Shown in pieces: positions 6,950 to 16,243 of a DNA stretch of 18,296 bases. A program made the position numbers and the translations under genes. This DNA is from Bacteroides sp. GTDB taxonomy: Bacteria > Bacteroidota > Bacteroidia > Bacteroidales > Bacteroidaceae. The stretch spans positions 1-18,296 of the forward strand of contig DXOJ01000376.1 in assembly GCA_019412865.1 (NCBI GenBank), written 5' to 3'. The notes below the pieces were generated by a model that made no database searches, was not told where the DNA came from, and worked only from the letters and a program-made list of their open reading frames with translations. The first letter of the stretch is position 1; the number at the start of each line of letters is the position of its first letter.

Positions 6950-8302
6950 TCACTCTTTTCCTTTGTCTTTGTTCGCATCGAACCACTTACAAACTTTTTC
7001 ACCCAACTTAGCGACTACTTCCGGGTGTGACTTCGCTATATCATTCTTTTCGAATTTGTCTTTCTCTATATCGTATAGCTGCGCATCACTTCCATCGCTA
7101 TTTATCAGCAGTTTCCAGTTGCCACTGCGGATAGCTAGATGAGGACTTCTGTCATGTGGGTTTCCCGGTTTTTTAAAGAATTCATTTCTGCCAAAATCCC
7201 ACATCAAATCCGTTTTACGTTTAGCTTTCGACTTACCTAAAAGAACTTTATCATAATTTTGTCCGTCTCCCTGATAACCTTTCTCTGTTCCAATTCCGGC
7301 TATCGCACATAAAGACGGATATAAATCGACTGCACACAGCACGCTTTCGTTATTCACTTGTCCTGCCTTTATCTTCTTGGGATATTTAATCAGGAACGGC
7401 ATACGGATACCACCCTCGTAAAGACTGTTCTTTGTTCCTCTCATATATGCAGCACGAGCGGATTGGAAGCTAGGAGCCGGTCCATTGTCACTGGTGAAAA
7501 TCACGATTGTATTTTCTGATAATCCCAGTTCTTCCAGTGCTTTGATAAAACGTCCGATCTGTTTATCCATTTCAGCAAGAACAGGAATGAAGGCTTCTTC
7601 CGTATTCCAGCTTTTGTTTTCCTTTTGCTTAAATTCCGGTACCCAAGGAGTATGCATATCATCCGGCCACAGATTCAGGAAGAAGGGTTGGTCTTTATGA
7701 CGTTTGACAAAGTCAATGCTCTTATTTACGAAGTATTCGGTACGTCTCCAGCGTTTCACGCTGTCTTTAGCCGACCAGATCCAATTGGTAGCAGTGATTG
7801 CCGGGTCCGGTTCCGGGCTTTCATACGTCGATATATATTCGTCGAAACCATAATTCTTAATAGAAGGAGCGTTATGTACGTCGCGTCCGCCTCCCATGTG
7901 CCATTTACCTATATGCCCGGTAGCATAACCTGCACTTTGAAAAGCACGTGCCATGGAAGGATTCTCGTCACTCAAAAAGTTACGCTGTTCACACTTCTTA
8001 TTGCTAGCTTTATTATTTAAAAAGGTATTAATTCCTACTTCAATAGGAAATTTGCCTGTCGTTAATCCGCAACGTGAAGGTGAGCTGACTGGTGCGGATG
8101 AATAATACTGATTGAATAACAATCCATCCTGCGCTATCTTATCAATATTCGGAGTAGGAACAAACTTACCTCCATAACAACCGATATCTCCGATTCCCAT
8201 ATCATCTACGTAGATGATGACAACATTCGGTTTTGTTTCTGCCTGCATACTGGCCACAGGTAGCAAAGCTCCGAGCCAAGGCAAATGTTTCTTGATGTTC
8301 AT
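6950..8302 (-). CDS. Secreted S1-family sulfatase (Ser-type), first gene of the sulfatase pair
   Basis: A 450-residue sulfatase with a signal peptide (MNIKKHLPWLGALLPVASMQA, cleavage before ETKPN). D33-D34 lie in YVDDMGIGDIGCYGG. The formylglycine motif is S73-S-P-S-R77, again Ser-type. K133-W-H135, H217 in DDMHTPW and D272-N273 in TSDNGPAP complete the expected catalytic and metal-binding set. The sequence around the active site (VSSPSRCGLTTGKFP) differs clearly from the other two sulfatases, so it probably belongs to another S1 subfamily and removes sulfate from a different position or sugar. It leads a two-gene operon driven by its own promoter at 8363-8370 and ends 4 bp before the next sulfatase, which suggests translational coupling. 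Substrate is not deducible from sequence. Confidence 0.93.
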   Translation of the reverse strand: MNIKKHLPWLGALLPVASMQAETKPNVVIIYVDDMGIGDIGCYGGKFVPTPNIDKIAQDGLLFNQYYSSAPVSSPSRCGLTTGKFPIEVGINTFLNNKASNKKCEQRNFLSDENPSMARAFQSAGYATGHIGKWHMGGGRDVHNAPSIKNYGFDEYISTYESPEPDPAITATNWIWSAKDSVKRWRRTEYFVNKSIDFVKRHKDQPFFLNLWPDDMHTPWVPEFKQKENKSWNTEEAFIPVLAEMDKQIGRFIKALEELGLSENTIVIFTSDNGPAPSFQSARAAYMRGTKNSLYEGGIRMPFLIKYPKKIKAGQVNNESVLCAVDLYPSLCAIAGIGTEKGYQGDGQNYDKVLLGKSKAKRKTDLMWDFGRNEFFKKPGNPHDRSPHLAIRSGNWKLLINSDGSDAQLYDIEKDKFEKNDIAKSHPEVVAKLGEKVCKWFDANKDKGKE

Positions 8303-8362
8303 AATTATTCTGATTTAATTAACTGTATTTTTTGTCGGTTTTTGTGTGACTGACCTACAGAG

Positions 8363-8370
8363 CAAAAGTA
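8363..8370 (-). promoter_or_regulatory. -7 promoter box (TACTTTTG) for the sulfatase pair
   Basis: TACTTTTG on the minus strand, 60 bp upstream of the ATG at 8302, is identical to the box before the left sulfatase. Together with the hairpin at 8468-8503 it shows that the sulfatase pair is a transcription unit separate from the SusCD operon. There is no clear -33 TTTG at the usual distance. Confidence 0.7.
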
Positions 8371-8388
8371 GGGAAGTTTTTTAAGAGA

Positions 8389-8422
8389 GAGGGAAAAATA
8401 CAAATCAATAAAGGAAAAAAAC
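8389..8422 (-). promoter_or_regulatory. Shared upstream activator element, copy 3 (sulfatase pair)
   Basis: On the minus strand this reads as a T-rich tract, then TTTTTCC, TTTATTGA (8412 to 8405) and a second TTTTTCC (8398 to 8392). The two TTTTTCC boxes form a direct repeat with a 21-bp period. The end of TTTATTGA is 34 bp from the -7 box, as in the other copies. It is the clearest example of the tandem-repeat arrangement. Its ungapped similarity to 471-536 (52 of 66) includes the -7 box. Confidence 0.62.
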
Positions 8423-8467
8423 AGGTAAACAAAGGTGGGAGCAGCTAATCACAATCTATTATAAGCG

Positions 8468-8503
8468 AATAGGGAAGATATAATTTCCTATATCTTCCCT
8501 ATT
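8468..8503 (-). terminator. Terminator hairpin of the SusCD operon
   Basis: AATAGGGAAGATATA (8468-8482) and TATATCTTCCCTATT (8489-8503) form a perfect 15-bp stem with a 6-base loop. It begins 17 bp past the stop codon of the 8521-9540 gene and separates that operon from the promoter of the sulfatase pair. No strong T-run follows in the minus direction, which is common for Bacteroides hairpin terminators. Confidence 0.75.
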
Positions 8504-8520
8504 ACTATTTATTTATAGGA

Positions 8521-9540
8521 TTACCATTCAATCTGCTGATCTTCATCCGGAATCTGGGTATTGATATTCCGCTGAAGCGTCATGCTTCCTTCCACTCTAT
8601 ATTTGATGGGAATCACTTCCGTTGCACTTCCACCATAGGTAAAATCCTGGAAATCATATTCAAACATGATTTGAACATAACGACGTTCCAGATAAGGACG
8701 TGTAGCATCCATAATCGATGTACTACTATAGATAGGTGTTCCTATCAGTTTGAATTCCATTTCGTTACTTGGATCGTCCGGTTCCATATCCAATGTTCCA
8801 TCTTCTCTGAAGTGTACATTGATTTTATACTTCTTACGTATGTCTTTATCCATATCCTCATTAATCAGACCGGCATAAAAGAATACGGAATTGTTATCTA
8901 TCACATATCCTGTACGCTTGTTCGTCGTTCTTGCATTCGTATCAGGCTTACCATTTATATAAGTGTACACTTTCATGGAAGAAGCCGTGTACGAACCGGA
9001 ATAATCATTAAAAGGTACTACCTTCAACAAAGCTTTTGCATAGTTCTTACGTGGATGACTTTGATAATCATAGGCTCCATCATCAACAATGGTTAACGGT
9101 AAAACCCATTTCTCCAACATATCAATGCCTTGTAGATTAAAATCAATATTTAATTGTTCTACGCACGAACCGGCAGGAATATGTACCGTTTCGGGAAATT
9201 CATATTTATCTTCCTCCATTTCCGTATACCACAATTCCGGACGATAAAGACTAAAGCGCTCGATATTCAACGTTTTCAATGTGTCCATATCCACTGCTAT
9301 ATGTATATCTCTGTCTTGTCCATTTACTGTAGAGCCACTGACAATGACAGGCAACTGATAGGTCACTTTTCCATTATCCTTATATCTGACGTAGATGGTA
9401 GTAACACCATCGCCTCCTGAAGCGATAGGCGCTTTGAAAGATACGTATTGTTCATACTGCTCATCTTCCCACTCATTATTGCAAGCGGTTCCCAAGACGA
9501 TGACAGCCAATAAACTTAAATAAATATATATATTCTTCAT
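8521..9540 (-). CDS. Surface lipoprotein, DUF4973/DUF4361-type, in the SusE-like position
   Basis: A 339-residue exported lipoprotein. The leader MKNIYIYLSLLAVIVLGTAC ends in a lipobox with Cys20, followed by acidic NNEWEDEQYEQYVSF, typical of surface-exposed lipoproteins. The N-terminal half (about 25-165) looks like the DUF4973/DUF1735 beta-sandwich often encoded beside SusD. The C-terminal half (about 175-339, starting VVPFNDYSGSYTA) matches the DUF4361 pattern of a conserved G-x-Y start and a lipocalin-like beta structure. Family naming is from recognition, not a search. It is the last gene of the SusCD operon, 20 bp after the susD stop, and is followed by a hairpin. The likely role is glycan binding at the cell surface next to the SusCD complex (inference from position). 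Confidence 0.8.
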   Translation of the reverse strand: MKNIYIYLSLLAVIVLGTACNNEWEDEQYEQYVSFKAPIASGGDGVTTIYVRYKDNGKVTYQLPVIVSGSTVNGQDRDIHIAVDMDTLKTLNIERFSLYRPELWYTEMEEDKYEFPETVHIPAGSCVEQLNIDFNLQGIDMLEKWVLPLTIVDDGAYDYQSHPRKNYAKALLKVVPFNDYSGSYTASSMKVYTYINGKPDTNARTTNKRTGYVIDNNSVFFYAGLINEDMDKDIRKKYKINVHFREDGTLDMEPDDPSNEMEFKLIGTPIYSSTSIMDATRPYLERRYVQIMFEYDFQDFTYGGSATEVIPIKYRVEGSMTLQRNINTQIPDEDQQIEW

Positions 9541-9560
9541 ATCATATTCTTATTAGGAGA

Positions 9561-11609
9561 TTAATCATTGTATGTCCATCCCGGATTCTGCGTCAACCGT
9601 TTATTACGTTTTAGCTCATCGTGGCTGATAGGCCAGAAATAGAGCTTACGCGAGAAGGCAGTAGGTAAGTCCGCAATTTCAATCGGAGTATAGAATTGCT
9701 CTCTCTGCTCCTCTGTATCCGACATATAGAAATTACATCCGTAATTCTTCTTAGATTCTTCCACTTCTGCATCTTTCCATCTACGCAAATCGAAATAACG
9801 TTGCCCTTCGGCCATGAGTTCAATCTGACGTTCACGTTTCAGCTTCTTGCGGAATACTTCCCGGTCTTGATACTCCGGTGTTGTATAATCAGGAACACCT
9901 GCACGGCGACGTACTTGTCTGATCCCTTTTTTCATTTCATCAATGTCACGTCTGACGGAATAACTGGTAGATCCGTCCCATGATGGAATGTCGTATGAGG
10001 ATCCATCTTCCAGTTCATTCAAGGCTTCGGCATAGATTAGCAGGATTTCAGCAAAACGAATGGCAGGTTCTGCTTTCGCTTTTACCTCTTTACGGTTGGT
10101 ATCGTCCGGATGTACGTACTTTATGATACCGATGCCGGATCGCAGATAAATACCTGTACCGGAGAAACCGTCAGTATTGATACCATAATAATAGTTGACT
10201 TGTTTCTCTACGTCATTCTTATAGTCTGTCGTCTCTGCATTTTTCAGTAAAGCCCACACACAACCATTGAAAGAAACAGAAGCATAGAAGCGCGGTTCTC
10301 TATTCGCATATTCCTTATATACACCTTCTTTTAGTTGAGGATATGTACCTGCTTCAACCTCCTTTTTGGTAACAAAACGCGTGCCGGAAGGATACTCTTC
10401 TTTAAAATGTTCTCTGCTGAATTCGTCTCCGTTTACCATATAATAAGCATCACACATCTTTTGTGTCATACCATAAGCATTACTTCCTCCACCTAAAGTC
10501 TTCGGCATCTGGAGTTTCACCATTTCAGCAATACTGTTTGCTCCCTGGTTACGTCCACGACTGAAAATCAACTCCGGATTCTGATACATCGCTAACGAAC
10601 CGTTGAAAACTGCCCGGTAAGATTCGTAAGGGTCTATATCACTATATCCACCTTCGTTCCATGTCTTTGTCGAGAAGTCGCCATCCTGATAAGGGGCAAT
10701 AGTAGCAGGATATCCGGGTTCAGCAATATTAGTAGCCTTTTTGTGATAGAGTTCATAACGGCGACCGTTATTTTCTCCGGGGAGTTCCATTACATCTCTT
10801 GCCGCAGCCGCTGCCCTAGCCCACTTATATTCATTGTATTCCTGAGACATCAGGCAATTTCCTTCGTAGTCTACCAAATCCGAGAACTTATCCGGATCTC
10901 CCGGACGGGGATTATTGATAGGGCTCGCTGAATACAACAATGCTCTGGCACGAGCCGCCAATGCTGCTCCCCGAGTAGGACGCGCTACCTGATTGATGGG
11001 CCGCGTCAGAGGAAGGTCTTTAGCTGCCAGGCGCATCTCCGATTCGATGTATTCCACACATTCATCATACGAATTACGTTGAATTTCCAAATCATCATAA
11101 TCAGCAGTGTAATCAAGTCCTTCATCAGGCAACAAGGGTACAGGACCGTATTTACGAAGCAACAGCCAGTAATAGTAAGCGCGAACGAAACGTGCCTGTG
11201 CTTTCATATCAGCTCTCTCTTCTTCCGTATACTTCGTATTCATATCAATATTTTGAATGAAGATAGATGCTTGACGAATTCCTTTATAACTATCATTCCA
11301 CGAATGTCGGTAACTCTCATCATAAGTACCTGTTTTGAATGTCTTATACGCATCAAGACTGTTACCACCGAAGTAGATATCATCGGCAAAATTAGTGATT
11401 GTATTAAGCATGTTGGATACTTCCAGATTGTATCCACCTAAAAAGGAATAGGCATGCGCTAACCATTCTTCCGTGTTTTCCTTGTCAGTGAAAACATCCT
11501 CCAAAGAACGACGGTCTTTAAAATATTTGTCTGAGTCGAGGTTATCCGAACAAGCGACGGCAATCACACTCAATATAATACCAATATACAGTTTATATAT
11601 CTTTCTCAT
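9561..11609 (-). CDS. SusD/RagB family glycan-binding lipoprotein
   Basis: A 682-residue SusD homologue, the surface lid that captures oligosaccharides for its SusC partner. Signal peptide II: MRKIYKLYIGIILSVIAVAC, lipidated Cys20, followed by SDNLDSDKYF. The TPR-rich N-terminal region includes the typical RASIFIQNID and ARFVRAYYYWLLLRKYGPVP stretches. The C-terminal SusD domain shows RFAEILLIYAEALNEL (about 515-530) and RERQIELMAEGQRYFDLRRW (about 590-608), hallmark motifs of the family. At 682 residues it is longer than the classic SusD of about 550, within the range for RagB-type proteins. The start codon lies 15 bp after the susC stop, so the pair is co-transcribed. The ligand cannot be deduced. 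Confidence 0.95.
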   Translation of the reverse strand: MRKIYKLYIGIILSVIAVACSDNLDSDKYFKDRRSLEDVFTDKENTEEWLAHAYSFLGGYNLEVSNMLNTITNFADDIYFGGNSLDAYKTFKTGTYDESYRHSWNDSYKGIRQASIFIQNIDMNTKYTEEERADMKAQARFVRAYYYWLLLRKYGPVPLLPDEGLDYTADYDDLEIQRNSYDECVEYIESEMRLAAKDLPLTRPINQVARPTRGAALAARARALLYSASPINNPRPGDPDKFSDLVDYEGNCLMSQEYNEYKWARAAAAARDVMELPGENNGRRYELYHKKATNIAEPGYPATIAPYQDGDFSTKTWNEGGYSDIDPYESYRAVFNGSLAMYQNPELIFSRGRNQGANSIAEMVKLQMPKTLGGGSNAYGMTQKMCDAYYMVNGDEFSREHFKEEYPSGTRFVTKKEVEAGTYPQLKEGVYKEYANREPRFYASVSFNGCVWALLKNAETTDYKNDVEKQVNYYYGINTDGFSGTGIYLRSGIGIIKYVHPDDTNRKEVKAKAEPAIRFAEILLIYAEALNELEDGSSYDIPSWDGSTSYSVRRDIDEMKKGIRQVRRRAGVPDYTTPEYQDREVFRKKLKRERQIELMAEGQRYFDLRRWKDAEVEESKKNYGCNFYMSDTEEQREQFYTPIEIADLPTAFSRKLYFWPISHDELKRNKRLTQNPGWTYND

Positions 11610-11624
11610 TTTTCATGCATTTAA

Positions 11625-14600
11625 TTAGATATTCACAGTTAATCCCAAAGTAAATGTCTTAGCAAGCGGATATTTCTCTCCGTTAGAGACTCCCATTTCC
11701 GGATCCCATTCTTTAAATTTAGCAAACGTCAAGATATTGGTACCTATGAAAAATACACGTATCTTGTTAAACCGCATCTTGTTCACAATCGATTTCGGTA
11801 ATGTATAACCTACTTCCAATGTTTTCAAGCGTAAATAAGAGCCATCTCTGAGCCAATAGGTAGAAGCTCTATAATTGTTATCGTTTCCTCCATAACTAAG
11901 CCTGGGATATGAAGCATTGGGATTCTCATTGGCCGGAATACCCAATGTGGCAGCTGTCTCCGCATCGACATAGCGGTCTTTCACTAAGTTCGTCAGGATA
12001 TTTCCCCACTGGCTATTTTTAAAGGCATATACAGTAGAACCATTAATGAAGAACGAAGACTTACCTGCCCCTTGAAAGTGTGCATTAAAATCGAACCCTT
12101 TCCACTGTGCAGAGACACCAAAACCATATATCAGATTAGGCTTCGTTGTCGCACCGATTGCCACCTCATCACTGGCATTAATAATTCCGTCTCCATTGAC
12201 ATCTTTATATTTGATGTCACCCGGTTGTACCTTTCCCCAGTTAGTTTGCTGCGGACTATTGCGTATATCATCATAATCCTTAAATAATCCCAAAGCGATC
12301 AACCCTTTCGCCTGATTAACTCTGTAGCCAGCCTCATTCTGATAAGGATAAACTGCGTTCATTTCATCTTTCTCCAGAATCTCATTTTTGCTGTAAGTAA
12401 AATTACCACGAACAGTCAGATTGACTTTTCCTATTTTTTGCTTATAAGCAAAGTTTCCATCGAAACCTTTCGACTGGACACTTCCCACATTCGCTTTCGG
12501 ATTACTATTCACACCCACAATGCCAGGTAGATATTTACGTTCCATATAGATTCCATCACGCTGTTCATGGAAGTAATCTACAGTAGCCGTAAACTTATCA
12601 TTGAATAAGGATAAGTCCACACCCGCATCGTGTTTGGTTGCAATTTCCCAAGTGACATTGTTAGAGGCGAGCTGCGTATACTGCATTCCCGTATACACAT
12701 TGTCCGGCGAACCGTAATCACTCCAAGTCCAACCATTTCCATCATCCTTGATAGTGTACAAATAGGGGAAACGTACGTCCATTTTATCATTACCAACCTT
12801 ACCATAAGAGTAACGTAATTTGAACATATTCATCCATTTCAGATATTTTTTAACAAGCTTCTCTTCCGCTATGTTCCAAGCCAAAGAAAAGGCTGGGAAA
12901 AAGCCGAAACGATGTCCGTCAGCAAAATTCTCCGAACCATTATAGCCAAAATTGAAATCGGCAAAGTAGCGATAATTCCAGTTATAGCTGGCACGTCCGG
13001 CCAATCCCATGTGACGTTTGGCAATACCATTTTTCACATCTGTTCCAATATCAACCGTGGTCCGATAAGCATCCTGACTATATTTCAATGTTCCGCCCAC
13101 ATGATGTGCATGGAATGCACGATTATATTGTAAATAGGCTTCTAAAAATTCACGACGCTCACCGGTAGAGGAACTTGTCTGTTCCATCGGTTGCTCGGCA
13201 CTTTGTTGCTTGAAAATCAGGTTTCCGTCATCATCGCGTTCTCTTTGAGCACGCCATGTTTCCGGCATTCTTATCCGGTTAATTTCGCTTTGGTTATTCG
13301 TATCAAACCCGAAACGGCCTTCAAAACGCAAACCTTTGGTAATAAAATCCAGTTTTTGCTCTAAAGAAATGTTTGTTTGAATCTTATTATTCCAGATTTC
13401 TTTATATCCAGTCTGTGTAACAAGTACCCAAGGATTCTTGCGATTATCTTCTACTCCATGTGCAGGAATGTAACCATTAGAATACATGACAGGAATACTA
13501 ACTGGGTTCTGTCCCATTAATGAAGTCCATACATTAGAACCTTGTCCCGGTGCATTGCGTTTCTTTAAAGAACCGGATACACCTACTTTTACAAGAGTAG
13601 TCTTTGTTACATCAATATCTGTATTCAAACGGTAATTCCAACGTTGACTACTAGGATTAGTATTGTAGTCCTTACGCATGGATTCATCCGTTTTGTACAT
13701 CCCTTCCTCATTAATATAGCTAAGAGATACAAAGTAACGTGCAGTACTTCCACCACCACTCATATTCAGATTGGCACGATAGGTCATGGCTCCATCTTTT
13801 AACAATACATCCATCCAATCTACATTCGGATATAAATCCGGATCAAGTCCCAATCGCAGAAGTTCCATTTCGTCATCTTGATAGATTCTCTCTTGATTAC
13901 GAGTAATTCGTGCCTCATTCATCAACATGGCATAACTATAGCCATCTGCAAATTCCGGTGTAATAGTACGCGCATTATAAGAGGTCTCCACTTTGGCATT
14001 AATCGTAATCTTACCTTCCTTACCATGTTTAGTGGTGATTAATACTACACCATTTGCACCACGAGGACCATAAATTGCCGTCGTAGAAGCATCTTTCAAT
14101 ACTGTAAAAGATTCGATATCTTCAATATTGATTTCATCCAAATCGCGTTCAAAGCCATCAACCAGTACTAATGCAGAGCTATTGGCACCAAAAGTGGAGA
14201 TACCTCGAATCCAGAATTCAGAAGTATTCACGCCCGGTTGTCCGGAAGTTTGCATGGCAAGGACACCTGACACATTTCCGGCCAGCGCGTTAGAAAGATT
14301 TGCCGAAGGATTTGATTTCAAGACCTCTACATCTACATTCGTCACCGCACCAGTCACAGTCAATTTCTTCTGTGCACCTGTTCCCGTGATTACGACTTCG
14401 TCAATTTCTCTGGCATCCGATTCTTTCATCGATACATTGACCAGATTCTGGCGTTTCACCAATATCTCTTGCGCATCGAAACCAATGTACGAAAATACCA
14501 AACGAGAAAATTCTTCAATATTAATTTTGTAACGCCCGTTGATATCTGTTATCGCTCCTAAGCCTGGCTTATCCTTTACTGTCACATTGACACCAACCAA

Positions 14601-14714
14601 TGGTTCTTTATTCGTGTCCGTTACGACTCCTGTTACCTCAATAGTCTTTTCTTGAGCAAAAAGGGAAACAGAGACTAATAACAGACAAATCGTAATAAAT
14701 TCTTTTATTCTCAT
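11625..14714 (-). CDS. SusC/RagA family TonB-dependent outer-membrane transporter
   Basis: A 1029-residue TonB-dependent importer that moves oligosaccharides across the outer membrane with the SusD protein encoded next to it. A signal peptide (MRIKEFITICLLLVSVSLFA, cleavage before QEK) precedes a carboxypeptidase-regulatory-like domain (about 25-100, with GVVTDTNKEPLVGVNVTVKD and DINGRY). EIDEVVITG (103-111) leads into the plug (about 115-230, with LVLVDGFERDLDEINIEDIE, TVLKDASTTAIYGPRGANGV and VLITTK). The rest is the 22-strand barrel ending in FTLGLTVNI. No sigma-factor-interacting N-terminal extension is present, so control through an ECF sigma/anti-sigma pair is unlikely and a hybrid two-component or similar regulator is more likely (inference). 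It is intact and third in its operon. Confidence 0.96.
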   Translation of the reverse strand: MRIKEFITICLLLVSVSLFAQEKTIEVTGVVTDTNKEPLVGVNVTVKDKPGLGAITDINGRYKINIEEFSRLVFSYIGFDAQEILVKRQNLVNVSMKESDAREIDEVVITGTGAQKKLTVTGAVTNVDVEVLKSNPSANLSNALAGNVSGVLAMQTSGQPGVNTSEFWIRGISTFGANSSALVLVDGFERDLDEINIEDIESFTVLKDASTTAIYGPRGANGVVLITTKHGKEGKITINAKVETSYNARTITPEFADGYSYAMLMNEARITRNQERIYQDDEMELLRLGLDPDLYPNVDWMDVLLKDGAMTYRANLNMSGGGSTARYFVSLSYINEEGMYKTDESMRKDYNTNPSSQRWNYRLNTDIDVTKTTLVKVGVSGSLKKRNAPGQGSNVWTSLMGQNPVSIPVMYSNGYIPAHGVEDNRKNPWVLVTQTGYKEIWNNKIQTNISLEQKLDFITKGLRFEGRFGFDTNNQSEINRIRMPETWRAQRERDDDGNLIFKQQSAEQPMEQTSSSTGERREFLEAYLQYNRAFHAHHVGGTLKYSQDAYRTTVDIGTDVKNGIAKRHMGLAGRASYNWNYRYFADFNFGYNGSENFADGHRFGFFPAFSLAWNIAEEKLVKKYLKWMNMFKLRYSYGKVGNDKMDVRFPYLYTIKDDGNGWTWSDYGSPDNVYTGMQYTQLASNNVTWEIATKHDAGVDLSLFNDKFTATVDYFHEQRDGIYMERKYLPGIVGVNSNPKANVGSVQSKGFDGNFAYKQKIGKVNLTVRGNFTYSKNEILEKDEMNAVYPYQNEAGYRVNQAKGLIALGLFKDYDDIRNSPQQTNWGKVQPGDIKYKDVNGDGIINASDEVAIGATTKPNLIYGFGVSAQWKGFDFNAHFQGAGKSSFFINGSTVYAFKNSQWGNILTNLVKDRYVDAETAATLGIPANENPNASYPRLSYGGNDNNYRASTYWLRDGSYLRLKTLEVGYTLPKSIVNKMRFNKIRVFFIGTNILTFAKFKEWDPEMGVSNGEKYPLAKTFTLGLTVNI

Positions 14715-14726
14715 GTGTTCTTCTTT

Positions 14727-16226
14727 TTATTGATTTTCTTGGTTCTGATTATCATTGGATTCTTCTCCATCTAAATCTTCAGGTGCCTGTTCTTTAGCAA
14801 TCTTCCGAATCTTATTATTTCCCCAATCACCTACATAGAAAGTCTTTGTTTCCTCATTATAGGCCAAAGCTACCGGTTTGTTAAAACGAGCTCTCTCGCG
14901 CACTTCTCCATTTTGCTTGCCCCATTTATAGCTACTCGCGGAAGCGGAACCGCGTCCCGCAAACGTAGAAACCACTCCATCTGGGGTCAACATTCGAATA
15001 CAATGATTCTCTCTGTCTGCGAAATAAAAGTCATAACAATCATCTTTCTTTTGACGCGCATACTCTTCATTAAACACAAAGACACCTTGCCCTGGTGCAT
15101 TGATACGTGCATTAATACCTACAAGATCCTTATAATCAGCCTGACCGGATTGTCCGCATACGATATACGGAGTTACCAATTTTTTAGTTTCTTCATCATA
15201 ATTGGAGCGAAGTATATAATGTGACTCATGCATGATAATATAAATATATTTACCAGTCGGATGAGGAACCATACTAAAGTCGACCGTCTGATTAGGTACA
15301 CTAAATGCCAGAAGATCATTCAACCCTTCTCCACCGGGAACTTTTGGATTGTTATTATAACCGTTCTCTTCAAAATTATATCTGTATACATTGCCTGTAG
15401 CACGGTGATTGAAGTAGAGCTCTCCCGTTTGTGGAAGAACCATAGATCCATTACAAGCATTACCACGTGCCAAGGCTATCCAGCTGGACTCTTTGAAATC
15501 CTGTCTATCTGCACTACTGCCACGTTTTAAAATAATATTGTTTCTATTCTCAGGACCACCATTCTGAGGAGCGGCCAATATCATATCACCATCATTAGTC
15601 CATGTAATAGTAGTTGCACGGTTAATATTATCCAGTTTCTTGGTATAGATCATTTCCTGTTCCAGATCCAGTACCCTCAAAAGCCCATTATTTTGAGACA
15701 AATATAGGATGTTAGAATGTTGGGGATCAAAAGAGAACCAGAAAGGGTAATCTATCTTTCCGCAATCGTCGAACGGGCCAACGTCTACAATATCTCCCTG
15801 CCCTAATTCATCTACATCACCACATAAGTCTGTTACTACCGTTTGTGGATCATACTTATATTTTTCTGACGCTATCACAGTTTGCTCACCGACTTTTACT
15901 TCAATAGTTCCTTCGAAACAGCTTTCCGGTGTAGAACAGTAGATAGTGCTGCCTTTAGCACTGACAACAATAGCTTCTTTCCCACCCACCTTAACAGAAA
16001 TAATAGAACGATCTATTCCAAAGTTACTGCCATAGATAATCATCTTCTTCTTTCCACCTCCCGACTTGGGTGTGAAATCCGTTACCTCTACTGGTTGATT
16101 CGGGTCATAAGGCGCTGATGTCTCATCTTTACTATCTTTACAGCTGCTAAAACAGACTGCAAAGAAGAATGCCAACATCATGCACTGTAGCCCTATGCTC
16201 CCATGTTTCATAGTTTTACATTTCAT
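14727..16226 (-). CDS. IPT/TIG and NHL-repeat (beta-propeller) surface lipoprotein
   Basis: A 499-residue lipoprotein. The leader ends in AVCFSSC with lipidated Cys29. The next ATG, five codons in (16211), would give a slightly shorter and equally good leader. Residues about 45-126 form an IPT/TIG Ig-like domain (VTDFTPKSGGGKKKMIIYGS). From about 150 to 480 the protein is an NHL-type six-bladed propeller, clearest in DCYDFYFADRENHCIRM, VVSTFAGRGSASA and FYVGDWGNNKIRKIA. The tail is acidic and Asn/Gln/Glu-rich. Such proteins are commonly encoded beside SusC/SusD in Bacteroides PULs and are thought to bind glycan at the surface. Here the gene lies upstream of susC (12-bp gap) and directly downstream of the truncated gene (17-bp gap), so it is now the first intact gene of the operon. 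Confidence 0.9.
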   Translation of the reverse strand: MKCKTMKHGSIGLQCMMLAFFFAVCFSSCKDSKDETSAPYDPNQPVEVTDFTPKSGGGKKKMIIYGSNFGIDRSIISVKVGGKEAIVVSAKGSTIYCSTPESCFEGTIEVKVGEQTVIASEKYKYDPQTVVTDLCGDVDELGQGDIVDVGPFDDCGKIDYPFWFSFDPQHSNILYLSQNNGLLRVLDLEQEMIYTKKLDNINRATTITWTNDGDMILAAPQNGGPENRNNIILKRGSSADRQDFKESSWIALARGNACNGSMVLPQTGELYFNHRATGNVYRYNFEENGYNNNPKVPGGEGLNDLLAFSVPNQTVDFSMVPHPTGKYIYIIMHESHYILRSNYDEETKKLVTPYIVCGQSGQADYKDLVGINARINAPGQGVFVFNEEYARQKKDDCYDFYFADRENHCIRMLTPDGVVSTFAGRGSASASSYKWGKQNGEVRERARFNKPVALAYNEETKTFYVGDWGNNKIRKIAKEQAPEDLDGEESNDNQNQENQ

Positions 16227-16243
16227 AATACACTAGATTTAAA

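Noticed and set aside
6946..7002. Start of the second sulfatase at 7002
   Set aside because: It would overlap the end of the upstream sulfatase and put a long charged stretch before the signal peptide. Starts at 6945 or 6912 fit better.
8401..8404. CAAA (TTTG on the minus strand) as the -33 box of the sulfatase-pair promoter
   Set aside because: It lies 30 bp from the -7 box, too far for the usual spacing of about 20 bp.
8671..9096. Plus-strand open frame of 141 codons opposite the DUF4361-type lipoprotein
   Set aside because: It is antisense to a supported gene, and its composition (Ile/Cys/Arg-rich) is typical of a shadow frame.
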